Assembly (NCBI RefSeq): GCF_001427635.1
Contig: NZ_LMHA01000001.1
Coordinates: 832,017 to 896,016, forward strand
Length of the DNA stretch: 64,000 nt
Direction of reading: 5' to 3'
DNA from: Pseudoxanthomonas sp. Root65
GTDB lineage: Bacteria; Pseudomonadota; Gammaproteobacteria; Xanthomonadales; Xanthomonadaceae
Shown piece after piece: positions 47,379 to 55,245 of the stretch (positions within the stretch are counted from its first letter, which is position 1; the number at the start of each line of letters is the position of its first letter). The translations under genes and the position numbers were made by a program. The notes beneath the pieces were generated by a model, which made no database searches, was not told the DNA's origin, and worked only from the letters and a program-made list of their open reading frames with translations.

Positions 47379-48086
47379 TCAGGGTGCGAATACATAGCCG
47401 ATTCCCCGCACGGCGCGCAGCGGCAGCGGCTGCGAGAAACGGCTGTTGACCTTTCCGCGAAGACGATGGACAAGAACGTCCAGCCGATGGGGATCGAAAT
47501 CCCAGGGCTGATCGGTAAGCACCTCGATAAGCGCCTTTCTGAACACGGGCGTTCCAGGCCGCTCCAGAAGCCGGGCTAGGATCGTGCGCTCCGCCTCGCT
47601 GAGCGCCAGCGTCCTGGCATCGGGTCCATGCAACGTCCAGCCTGCGTCGGACAACGACCAGGTGGGCGCATCCTGGTCATCCAGTGCCGCGCCATTCATC
47701 GCGGGTGCCAGCCGACGATGGAGATTGGCGACAGCCAAGGCCAGCACGTCGTAATCGATGGGCTTGGTGAGGAAAAGATCGGCGCCCATCGCAAGGCTCT
47801 TCGCCATGAGTTTCTTGCCGCCGCGGCCGGTCAGCAGGATGATGCCTACCGAAGCAAGCTGCCGCAGGTGCGACGCCGCCTCCAGCCCGCTTTCTCCGGG
47901 CAGGCCGATGTCCAGGACCACGATGTCGAGGGCCTGGACACTCATGTGGCGGTACAGGGCTTCTGCACTCGCCAGGCCCACCACGTCGTAGCCACGCTCG
48001 CTCAGCTCGTCGACGATCATGCCTCGCAGTTCGTCTTCATCCTCGACAACGGCAACGCGTGGAGACGGCAACTCGTGTTGGCTCAT
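47379..48086 (-). CDS. OmpR-type DNA-binding response regulator
   Basis: A 235-residue two-domain regulator. The receiver domain has the acidic pocket (VVEDEDELR), phospho-acceptor Asp59 (VVLDIGLPGESG) and Lys in LFLTKPIDYD. The C-terminal half is a winged helix of the OmpR/PhoB type (LSEAERTILARLLERPGTPV, PHRLDVLVHRLRGKV, VRGIGYVF). ATG 48086 fits the receiver start; no strong Shine-Dalgarno precedes it. No kinase gene is adjacent. The giant-protein operon starts 244 bp downstream on the same strand, and the orphan kinase at 31694 ends that operon, so the three probably form one regulatory unit. Confidence 0.88.
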   Translation of the reverse strand: MSQHELPSPRVAVVEDEDELRGMIVDELSERGYDVVGLASAEALYRHMSVQALDIVVLDIGLPGESGLEAASHLRQLASVGIILLTGRGGKKLMAKSLAMGADLFLTKPIDYDVLALAVANLHRRLAPAMNGAALDDQDAPTWSLSDAGWTLHGPDARTLALSEAERTILARLLERPGTPVFRKALIEVLTDQPWDFDPHRLDVLVHRLRGKVNSRFSQPLPLRAVRGIGYVFAP

Positions 48087-48137
48087 GGACAAGGGATTCA
48101 ACGGCTCAAACGTAGCGTAACTCACATTTCGCGGCTT

Positions 48138-48448
48138 ATGTCCACGCGCGCGTGTGAAAACTTCGCTTCCGGCACTTCCACCCTGATGAAGGGCGAGCTG
48201 GTCGTCACCAAGCAACTGCCCCGCTGCAGCACCTCCAAGCGGCGCAGCGCGTCACGGAGTCAGTCATCGATTACGTCATCCGTCTGTATGATGCGCCGGC
48301 CCAGCTGCCCCCCCCCCTCGCACGCCATCTGCTCGATCTCGACCCCGCCCTCATGTTCGATCGCGACAGTACGGTGGGTGCATTGCGCTATTCGACCAGC
48401 GCGCTGGCAGTGGAGTTGCTGCACGAATTCGCCGAAACCGGCTACTGA
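48138..48448 (+). pseudogene. Frameshifted relic with a (C)10 tract
   Basis: From ATG 48138 a short frame is disrupted near 48215; the downstream part is protein-like in another frame (RVTESVIDYVIRLYDAP, then LARHLLDLDPALMFDRDS and a final VELLHEFAETGY with TGA at 48446-48448). No start codon serves the downstream frame, which is closed upstream by a TGA. The run of ten C residues at 48308-48317 lies inside it. No family is recognised. It is probably the 3' end of a decayed gene. Confidence 0.4.
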
Positions 48449-48613
48449 TTGGCGCCCCAGGCGATAGAACGCCTGCCATCGGTGTGCTGTGGCGGATGCA
48501 GGGGATGAGTGCTCGTCGCGAGCTGGCCCGCAGCGTCCGACAACGGGCCGCAAAGGCCATACACCGTGCGGATCCCCGGTGCGAGCGCGCCGCCGCACCG
48601 CGACCGCCATGCG

Positions 48614-48748
48614 TCAGAAGATCACCGCCATCAGGAGTGCGATCGCGTCGATAAAGAACCAGTGCCAGTGGCCATGCGCGAACGCGGAGACCACGTGCTC
48701 GCCGGATGCCACCGCGCCGCCTACGGGGATGGCCGATTCCCGGCGACT
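48614..48748 (-). pseudogene. 3' fragment of a membrane-protein gene beside the repeat
   Basis: The minus strand encodes VASGEHVVSAFAHGHWHWFF followed by IDAIALLMAVIF and a stop at 48614. This looks like the loop and last helix of a real membrane protein with a His-rich pair. The frame cannot be extended beyond about 48750, where the short sequence shared with the tRNA flank begins, so the 5' part has been lost or replaced. Family not recognised. Confidence 0.4.
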
Positions 48749-48784
48749 ATCAGACGAATCTGGATGTTCTCGGACTGCTTTTCT
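48749..48784. repeat. Short sequence shared with the tRNA-Ile2 3' flank
   Basis: This segment matches 61671-61706 at most positions, with AATCTGGATGTTCTCG identical in both and the flanking bases largely conserved. It directly abuts the left end of dispersed repeat copy 2. It may be an attachment-site relic of an element that once integrated beside tRNA-Ile2, or part of a larger degenerate repeat. Confidence 0.6.
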
Positions 48785-48794
48785 GGTGCCACCC

Positions 48795-48963
48795 GCACTC
48801 GAATACCAATCTCACTAAATTGATCTTCCTGAATCTAGCCCGTTTCAGCTCAAGATGCGGCTCACTTTTCGCCTCACTTCTTTACCGGCTCGCTTTGCAT
48901 CTCCTCGGGCGCTCCAGTATGCCGTGCCATCTTTGTCTGCTTCCGGCCAGAAGCAAACATGAG
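48795..48963. repeat. Dispersed repeat of about 160 bp, copy 2
   Basis: This is the second copy of the repeat at 28185-28346, in the same orientation. It ends in a perfect-arm hairpin, GCTTC (48939-48943) and GAAGC (48950-48954). Read in complement, the left end shows TTCGAGT and then GGCACCA, resembling a tRNA T-loop and 3' end, though the arms do not pair well. Confidence 0.8.
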
Positions 48964-49063
48964 AGCGGGCCGGAGTCTGAAGCGTTTAGGCGAGGGGACG
49001 CTAATAGCGCCCCCACACCCTAACTTCCGTATCGACATCGCTGTTCGAGCGCTCTCGTAGTGA

Positions 49064-49318
49064 TCAGCGCGACGCGGGCTTCCGGCAGGCGATGCCCACG
49101 GTCTTGTAGGAATGGCGGCAGCGCTTCTGCTTGCGGGTATCCACCGACGAAGACGGGCGCGTCGAGGGTGTCGGTGCCGTTTCAGGCGCTGTGCTGCTGC
49201 GCTCCGCTGTGGCTTCAGTGCGGGCGCTCTGAGGCTCGGCAACCGGCTCACGGGCGAACGTCGCCGAGGAAGTGGCTGCAAGCAGGAAGAAGACGAAGGT
49301 GGTGACAGGGGATTTCAT
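49064..49318 (-). CDS. Small exported basic protein, function unknown
   Basis: An 84-residue protein with a clear signal peptide (MKSPVTTFVFFLLAATSSAT, cleavage near TFA), a Ser/Thr/Glu-rich middle, and a basic C-terminus with two Cys residues (CRHSYKTVGIACRK). AAGGA precedes ATG 49318. No family is recognised. Xanthomonads encode many short secreted proteins of this kind. It lies between the relic-rich 48-49 kb stretch and the monooxygenase-like gene. Confidence 0.55.
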   Translation of the reverse strand: MKSPVTTFVFFLLAATSSATFAREPVAEPQSARTEATAERSSTAPETAPTPSTRPSSSVDTRKQKRCRHSYKTVGIACRKPASR

Positions 49319-49423
49319 GGGAGTTGGTTCCTTGTTTGGAGGATGATGAGCAGGAGAGGGAGAGAAAGATCGCGCCCAGGCTTGACGGGTTGGCGACATC
49401 GGCCGTGCATCACGGCCGTCGTG

Positions 49424-49723
49424 TCAGTCGTCCGCACTGCGTGCCGGCACGTGGATCACACGAGGTTCGGCAGCGAAGAACGGCTCCAGTGCCGCCATGA
49501 ACCGCGCGTGCGCGTCGCTGGGCTCGAACATGTCCACGTGCGCCGCGAGATCCCGCCATTGGACTTCAAGCACATAGAGGTCGGCTTGATCCAAGGAAGG
49601 CACGAGACGGTGCTTGTCATGACCGTCGGCCGCCGCGAGGAGTACGCTGACGCGTGCGAACGCGGCCTCGAAGGATGCTTGTTCACCGGGCCGGATACTC
49701 AGGAGGGCCAGTTCGGTCACCAT
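49424..49723 (-). CDS. Antibiotic biosynthesis monooxygenase (ABM)-like dimeric alpha+beta barrel protein
   Basis: A 99-residue single-domain protein. The pattern VTELALLSIRPGEQASFEAA, LYVLEVQWRDLAAHVDMFEP and HARFMAALEPFF is typical of the ABM/YgiN family. Members oxidise quinols or similar aromatics without cofactor, or act as stress-related small proteins. ATG 49723 is preferred, with GAGG about 9 nt upstream; the upstream TTG in the same frame is less likely. It lies 11 bp after the quinone-oxidoreductase gene and is surely in its operon, which supports a quinone-related role. Confidence 0.8.
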   Translation of the reverse strand: MVTELALLSIRPGEQASFEAAFARVSVLLAAADGHDKHRLVPSLDQADLYVLEVQWRDLAAHVDMFEPSDAHARFMAALEPFFAAEPRVIHVPARSADD

Positions 49724-49734
49724 GGTGGGCGTCC

Positions 49735-50766
49735 TCAAGCAACTGTGGCGGACGGCGTAGAGCCGGCCGGCAGTGAGACCGTCTGCCCCACTACATCGAT
49801 GGCGACCTTGCCGCGCAGCGCGTAGGGGCCGGGGTTCTCCAGCAACGCATGCGCCTCGCCGATGCGCGCAAGCGGCAGGACCGCGCCGATGACCGGCTTC
49901 ACCTGGCCGCGTTCGACCAGTGCCGTCAGCGCGTCAAGCTTTCCGCGATTCTGGCGGGTGAAGACGAAATGGTAGCTGGCATTCCGGCCCCAGGCTTCGA
50001 TGAGGTTCTGCGGCTGCGCGATGTCCACAAGGCTGACGACGCGCCCGGCGTCGGCGAGCACCAGCGGGCTCCTGGCCAGCGTATCGCCGCCGATCGTGTC
50101 GAAGACGACGTTGACGCCACGTCCCCGGGTGATCGTGGCGACGGCTTCCACGTAGTCGTCGGTCATGAAGTCGATTGCCTCGTCCGCGCCGAGCGAACGC
50201 ACGAACGCGTGATCAGTGGCACGTGCGGTCGTGATGACCCGTGCGCCGATGGCCTTCGCGACCTGGATCGCAAGGGTGCCGACGCCACCCGCACCGCCAT
50301 GGATCAGGATCGTCTCGCCCACGGCGAGCTGCGCGCGCGTCACGAACGCTTCCCACACCGTTCCGCCAGCGAGCGTCAGGCTGGCCGCTTCCAGGTGGGT
50401 GAGGTTCGTGGGCTTGAGGCCCACCAGCTCCACGTCGGCAACATGCTGCTCGGCGTAGGAACCGGCGCCGCCGAAGATCCTGGGGGTGTAGTACACCTCG
50501 TCGCCCACGGCGAACTCGGTCACATGCGAGCCGACTTCTTCGATCACGCCGGAGACATCGTGACCGATGATCGCAGGAAGCGGCACGTGATCGACGTAGT
50601 CGCCGCGCCGGATCTGGTAGTCGAGCGGATTGACGGCAGTCGCATGGATGCGCACGCGCACCTGGCGGGGACCAACGTCCGGTACCAGCACATCGCGCAT
50701 TTCGAACGCATCGGCTCCACCGAAGCGGCTGAGCACCATGGCTTTCATCGAGTCTTTCATCTTCAT
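49735..50766 (-). CDS. NADPH:quinone-oxidoreductase-like MDR protein
   Basis: A 343-residue zinc-independent medium-chain reductase. Hallmarks are the N-terminal GroES-like domain ([34 protein letters not shown]), the QOR region ([12 protein letters not shown]), the NADPH loop ([20 protein letters not shown]), and absence of the structural-zinc Cys cluster. It probably reduces quinones or enones with NADPH. ATG 50766 has GAGG 4 nt upstream. It is divergent from a LysR gene at 50992 and precedes the ABM gene by 11 bp, forming a compact quinone-handling operon under likely LysR control. Confidence 0.88.
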   Translation of the reverse strand: MKMKDSMKAMVLSRFGGADAFEMRDVLVPDVGPRQVRVRIHATAVNPLDYQIRRGDYVDHVPLPAIIGHDVSGVIEEVGSHVTEFAVGDEVYYTPRIFGGAGSYAEQHVADVELVGLKPTNLTHLEAASLTLAGGTVWEAFVTRAQLAVGETILIHGGAGGVGTLAIQVAKAIGARVITTARATDHAFVRSLGADEAIDFMTDDYVEAVATITRGRGVNVVFDTIGGDTLARSPLVLADAGRVVSLVDIAQPQNLIEAWGRNASYHFVFTRQNRGKLDALTALVERGQVKPVIGAVLPLARIGEAHALLENPGPYALRGKVAIDVVGQTVSLPAGSTPSATVA

Positions 50767-50991
50767 GTTTCCTCGTTGTGGGAACGGCCCGGGTCGGGCC
50801 GTGTGGTGCCAGATATAGTGGGAGCCGATATCCCGGGCAGTAGCCACGCGCCGCATGAAGCTGCTTCAAGCACGGATTGAAAATGGCGGGCCGGTCTGCT
50901 TCAGGCTGTGGGTGGCGCGACTCGCGGTCGAGCGTGACGCGGCGGTGGATCTTCAGCGATCATGCGTGCTGGTCCGACCGAGGTGGGCGTG

Positions 50992-51900
50992 ATGGACTTC
51001 AGCGATTTGACCCTGTTCGTGCGGATCGCCCGAATGGCCAACATCAGTGCCGCGGCGCGGGATCTGGGCATCACGCCGGCGGCGGCGAGCGCTCGTCTTG
51101 CCGCATTTGAAAAGGGACTCGGCGCGCGGCTCATCCATCGCACGACGCGGTCGGCCACCCTGACGGAGGACGGCCGCGCATTCCTGCCCCATGCCGAACA
51201 TCTGCTGGAGGCCGCCGACATCGCCCGGGGCGCGCTGGGCCGTGAGCAAGCCGCGCCGAGCGGCGTACTCAGGATTGCGGCGCCTGCGTCGTTCGCGCGG
51301 ATGCACATCGTGCCGGGGTTGCCCGATTTCACCGACCGCTATCCCGATCTCAGGCTCGACATGCGTGTCTCCGACAGTGTGGTCGACCTGGTGGAGGGCG
51401 GTTTTGATGTGGCCGTTCGATATGCGGAACTGAAGGATTCGTCGTTCATCGCCAAGCGGATCGCACCCGACCGGCGTGTCCTGGTGGCATCGCCACGTTA
51501 TATCGAACGCCACGGCGCGCCTAGATCGCCGGAAGAACTGGATGCGCACAGGTGCCTCGTGGTCGGCACGCTCGACCTGTGGACATTCCGGAACGCCGCC
51601 GGCGAGGTGTTCGCAAAGCGGGTAGCGCCTGCATTGCGTATCAACGATGGCGGGGCGGTGCGCGACGCGGCAGCCGACGGACTGGGTATCGCCCTGATGG
51701 CTACCTGGTGTGCGGCCGACGAGCTACGCGCGGGGACACTGGTGCCCGTCCTTCGCGACTTCCCGCTGGTGTCCACACAGACGCTGTGGGCGATCTATCC
51801 AAGCTCGCGCGAACTGGCACCGAAGGTACGCACCTTCATCGCCTGGCTGATCGAACGGTTCGGGCCCGAGCCCTATTGGGACCACGGGCTGCCGATCTGA
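50992..51900 (+). CDS. LysR-family transcriptional regulator
   Basis: A 302-residue LTTR with an N-terminal HTH (FVRIARMANISAAARDLGIT, ASARLAAFEKGLG) and an effector domain containing the GGFDVAVRY and DGLGIALMATW patterns of the subgroup that controls adjacent reductases. ATG 50992 has GAGG about 8 nt upstream. It is divergent from the quinone-reductase/ABM operon, its likely target, and converges with the amidohydrolase gene across a hairpin. Confidence 0.9.
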   Translation: MDFSDLTLFVRIARMANISAAARDLGITPAAASARLAAFEKGLGARLIHRTTRSATLTEDGRAFLPHAEHLLEAADIARGALGREQAAPSGVLRIAAPASFARMHIVPGLPDFTDRYPDLRLDMRVSDSVVDLVEGGFDVAVRYAELKDSSFIAKRIAPDRRVLVASPRYIERHGAPRSPEELDAHRCLVVGTLDLWTFRNAAGEVFAKRVAPALRINDGGAVRDAAADGLGIALMATWCAADELRAGTLVPVLRDFPLVSTQTLWAIYPSSRELAPKVRTFIAWLIERFGPEPYWDHGLPI

Positions 51901-51923
51901 GCGGGGGGCCACGTCGGTGGAGA

Positions 51924-51947
51924 CTCGCCCTCCGCGTGGAGAGCGAG
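51924..51947. terminator. Hairpin between convergent genes
   Basis: CTCGCCCTCC (51924-51933), loop GCGT, and GGAGAGCGAG (51938-51947) make a 10-bp stem with one mismatch. It lies between the stop codons of a LysR gene (plus) and an amidohydrolase gene (minus). There is no T-run, but position and strength fit a bidirectional terminator. Confidence 0.5.
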
Positions 51948-51990
51948 CGGGAAGCGGGGCGCGCGCGTCGCAGGCCCCGCGGGAGAGAAC

Positions 51991-53790
51991 TCACTTGACC
52001 GGATGGTGACCGCCGAAGTACTTCACCGGCGACCAGACGGGCAACGTGGGCGGCAGTGGAGGTGCGAGACCGGTAAACGCCTGCGCGCCGAAGACCACCC
52101 GGCCGTCCACGACGGTCAGCACCGAGGAGATGGTCTTGATCTGGTCTTCGGGAACCGTGAAATAGTCCTTGTCGAGCAGCGCGAAATCGGCGAGGTGGCC
52201 CGGTGCGATCTTCCCCATCTCATCCTCCTGCTGGACGAACCAGGCGGCGCCGGTCGTGAATAGCGCCAGGGCCTCCGCGCGGGTCAGGACATTGTCGGGC
52301 GCAAGAATCCGCGAGCCCGATACCGACTTGCCCGTGGTCATCCAACTGATGCCGATCCAAGGGTTGAAGGTGGACGCACGGAAGGCATCCGTCGTCATCG
52401 CCAGCGGAACCCCGCTATCGACCAGCGTCCGCAGTCGCGGCGTATACCAGGCCTTCTCGCGCCCGTAGGTCGCTACGAATCCATCGCCGTGGGAGGCCAT
52501 CTTCGTATCCAGGGCGATGCCCCCACCGAGTTTCTTGACCCGCGCGATGTTCTCCGGCGAGATCGTTTCGGCGTGCTCGATGCTCCAGCGCAGCCCATCC
52601 AGCGGCGTCTTGCGATCGACACTCTCGATGGCATCGAGAAACGGCGATATGTTCTCGTTGTAGCTGACATGCATGCGGAACGGAATGCCATGGCGGACCA
52701 GCTTGCCGATGTCCTCCTCCATCCTCGTCCGCATGAGCTCGGGATCGATGATGACGGCCGGCCTGTCGAAGTTCTCGTGATCGTGCACTTCCATACGGAG
52801 CAGTTCCCCGGCGCCCTCGTACTCATGGCCATGGCCCATCGTGGGATGCAGGTTCTGACCCGCACTGATCGGCGATTTCCGGGTGACCGCATTGATCTCC
52901 GCGTCCACCAGGCTGGCGCTGCTTTCGTCGCCGAACTGCAGATCGATGAACGGGAAGCGCACGTTGAGGCGGTCCTCCTCAATCAGCGTCCGTATCGGCG
53001 CATGCCCCGCGGGATAGCCGATCAACGGGGCCGCATCGACGATGGAGGTGATGCCGAAGCGATTGAGGTCATGGATGGCGTTGGTGATGGAGCTCACCTG
53101 TTCCTCGAAGGAAGGCTGGGGCACCATGAATTCGAGCGGGATGAAGGTGAAGGTGAAGCCGTGGACGACGCCGGTGAAATTGCCGCTCGCGTCCTTCTCG
53201 AACTCGGTACCCGGTGGCGTCGGGAACTTCTCGGTTCCCACGCCGAAGGCCTTCATCGCCAGATCGTTCAGGAACGCACGGTTGTAGGCGTACTGTACGA
53301 TCAGCGGCCGGTCTGGGACGGCCTTGCGCAACTCTTCCAAGGTAGGAAACCGATTTTCCTCGAACTGATACGGCGCCCACCCGCCGATCACTTTCACCCA
53401 GTGTCCCTCCGGGGTACGTTTTGCCTGCTCGCTCAACATGGCGAGCGCACGCTTGAGGGTGGGAACGCCGTCCCATCGCGTGACGTAGTTGTAACCCCTC
53501 TCGTTGAGGACATGGGTGTGCGCATCATGGATGCCCGGAATCAGGCGCCTCTGCCCCGCATCCACCACACGCGTCTTGTCTCCCTTCAGGCCCAGGATGT
53601 CCGTGTCGGAACCTACCGAATAGATGCGGCCTCCTTTCACCGCAAGCGCGGAGGCTTCCGGCTGCGACTTCGTGCCCGTATGGATTTTCGCGTTGTAGAC
53701 GATCAGGTCGGCGCCGGCGCTAGTTTCTGCGGCGTGGCCGCTGGTAACGCCGGACAGCACGAGGGCCATCAGGGCAAGTCGGACTTTCAC
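51991..53790 (-). CDS. Exported amidohydrolase (YtcJ-like, amidohydrolase 3 family)
   Basis: A 599-residue metal-dependent hydrolase with a signal peptide (MKVRLALMALVLSGVTSGHA). The metal motif HxH is present (GIHDAHTHVL), with further ligands in FRMHVSYNEN and SIEHAETIS and the catalytic Asp in AMTTDAFRAS. The C-terminal beta strands return to the composite domain (KIAPGHLADFALLDKDYF). Members act on N-acyl, cyclic-amide or similar substrates; an exported version would work in the periplasm. It is downstream of a LysR gene on the same strand, 245 bp away, and near an alginate-export-type porin, which suggests uptake and hydrolysis of one external compound. Confidence 0.87.
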   Translation of the reverse strand: MKVRLALMALVLSGVTSGHAAETSAGADLIVYNAKIHTGTKSQPEASALAVKGGRIYSVGSDTDILGLKGDKTRVVDAGQRRLIPGIHDAHTHVLNERGYNYVTRWDGVPTLKRALAMLSEQAKRTPEGHWVKVIGGWAPYQFEENRFPTLEELRKAVPDRPLIVQYAYNRAFLNDLAMKAFGVGTEKFPTPPGTEFEKDASGNFTGVVHGFTFTFIPLEFMVPQPSFEEQVSSITNAIHDLNRFGITSIVDAAPLIGYPAGHAPIRTLIEEDRLNVRFPFIDLQFGDESSASLVDAEINAVTRKSPISAGQNLHPTMGHGHEYEGAGELLRMEVHDHENFDRPAVIIDPELMRTRMEEDIGKLVRHGIPFRMHVSYNENISPFLDAIESVDRKTPLDGLRWSIEHAETISPENIARVKKLGGGIALDTKMASHGDGFVATYGREKAWYTPRLRTLVDSGVPLAMTTDAFRASTFNPWIGISWMTTGKSVSGSRILAPDNVLTRAEALALFTTGAAWFVQQEDEMGKIAPGHLADFALLDKDYFTVPEDQIKTISSVLTVVDGRVVFGAQAFTGLAPPLPPTLPVWSPVKYFGGHHPVK

Positions 53791-54035
53791 GGGGTATCTC
53801 CTTGGGGGTTGGTGCGCGATCGCTGATCCGGGCCTTCGGCGGCGGAGCGAGTCACCCGGCTAGAAGAGGATCTTCAGCGTTGCCAGGGGAGCTTGATAAG
53901 GGCTGGCGCGGGAGTGCAGTCGTCCATGGATGGATGGATCGCGCGGCGGTCCGTCATTCCACCGCGACACGAGTGCCCTCATACCGTCAGCAATGGCGAA
54001 GCAACTTCCAGCGCACCGCAACGACGGCCTGTCGC

Positions 54036-54929
54036 CTAGCGGCCGAAGTTCGCGGGAGGAGGCGCCTCTTCAAAGCACTCGATCAGCAACTCGGTCAGCA
54101 CGCGCACCTTGCGGGAAGGGTGCGGACTGGGCGGACGGATCACGTAGATGCCCGCCGTCGGCAATGGGTAGCGCGTCATCAGGGGTACCAGGGCACCGGA
54201 GGCCACATGTTCCTGCGTCAGGCCGTCGGGCAGCCATGCGATGCCCAGGCCCGCCAAGGCCGCATCGACCAGCGCGACGGCATTGTCGGCCTTGAAACGT
54301 CCTTGCGGACGCACCGTGACCACCCGCTCGCCATCCATGAACTGCCACGTCTCCGTGCCCTGCATCAGGGCAGGATGGTCGGGGACCTCGTCCGGGTTGT
54401 CCGGCGCGCCGTGCATCTCGATATAGGCGGGGCTGGCGACCAGCTTTCCGTAGATGGGTCCAACACGACGTGCCACCAGGTTGGAATCCTGCAGATATCC
54501 GACCCGTATGGCGCAATCGAAGCCCTCCCCGATCAGATCGACGAATCGATCGCTGTAGACGGTCTGCAGATGGAGGTGCGGGTGTCGTCGCGCCATTTCC
54601 GTGAATACCGGTGCGAAATGGGTAGGGCCGAACGACAGAGGGGCGGCAACACGCAGCCGGCCGCGCAGGTCGCCGTCGGGTTGCAGGATCTCGCGGAAGG
54701 TGTCGATCTCGGCATAGGCCCGTGCTGCATGCTCGCGGAAGAGGATGCCCGCCTCGGTGAGCGCCGCGCCGCGCGTCGTACGTGCGAGGAGTTGTACGCC
54801 AAGTTCCGACTCCAGTCGCGCAAGCCGCCTGCTGACGATCGACTTGGCCACACCGAGCCGACGTGCCGCCGCTGACAGGCTGCCTGCCTCGGCCAGTTCC
54901 ACGAACGTCATCAGGTCGTCGATGTCCAT
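54036..54929 (-). CDS. LysR-family transcriptional regulator
   Basis: A 297-residue LTTR (MDIDDLMTFVELAEAGSLSA, SIVSRRLARLESELG; effector part EGFDCAIRVGYL and AGLGIAWLPDG). ATG 54929 has GGGGAA upstream. It is divergent from the porin gene at 55246 and tandem with the amidohydrolase gene, so it could regulate either or both. Confidence 0.9.
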   Translation of the reverse strand: MDIDDLMTFVELAEAGSLSAAARRLGVAKSIVSRRLARLESELGVQLLARTTRGAALTEAGILFREHAARAYAEIDTFREILQPDGDLRGRLRVAAPLSFGPTHFAPVFTEMARRHPHLHLQTVYSDRFVDLIGEGFDCAIRVGYLQDSNLVARRVGPIYGKLVASPAYIEMHGAPDNPDEVPDHPALMQGTETWQFMDGERVVTVRPQGRFKADNAVALVDAALAGLGIAWLPDGLTQEHVASGALVPLMTRYPLPTAGIYVIRPPSPHPSRKVRVLTELLIECFEEAPPPANFGR

Positions 54930-55245
54930 CTTGGCGTTCCCCGCTGCGCAACACAGCCTGACATAAATCCGCCGCACCCCGGCGTTCCGATTCCCGGGAC
55001 ACAGCTGCACGGAAAATGGCGCTACCGGTGCGGGCAGTGAAGTGACAAGGTGCGTGGCGCAGATCGGGCCCGATGTGCTCGCCCCCCCATGTCCCCTCGC
55101 CACAGGATGCATCTGGTTGAACCGGGATTGGAATCGATTGGGCAGTCCGTCAGGTTCGATGATGGAAGCGGCGGCAGAACGCATGACGGCGTTGGGCGCC
55201 CGGGGATGCAACCGCCCGCGTCCCGGATATCCGAATGGGCACGAA
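54930..55245. other. Divergent intergenic region
   Basis: These 316 bp separate a minus-strand LysR gene from a plus-strand porin gene and should contain both promoters and any LysR operator. I see no strong sigma-70 pair and no long dyad. An upstream in-frame extension of the porin frame (from 55042) is open but has no signal-peptide character and is not called coding. Confidence 0.5.

Noticed and set aside
28185..48963. Composite transposon bounded by the two repeat copies
   Set aside because: The copies are diverged, no transposase lies between them, and core-like operons fill the interval; a single mobile unit is unlikely.
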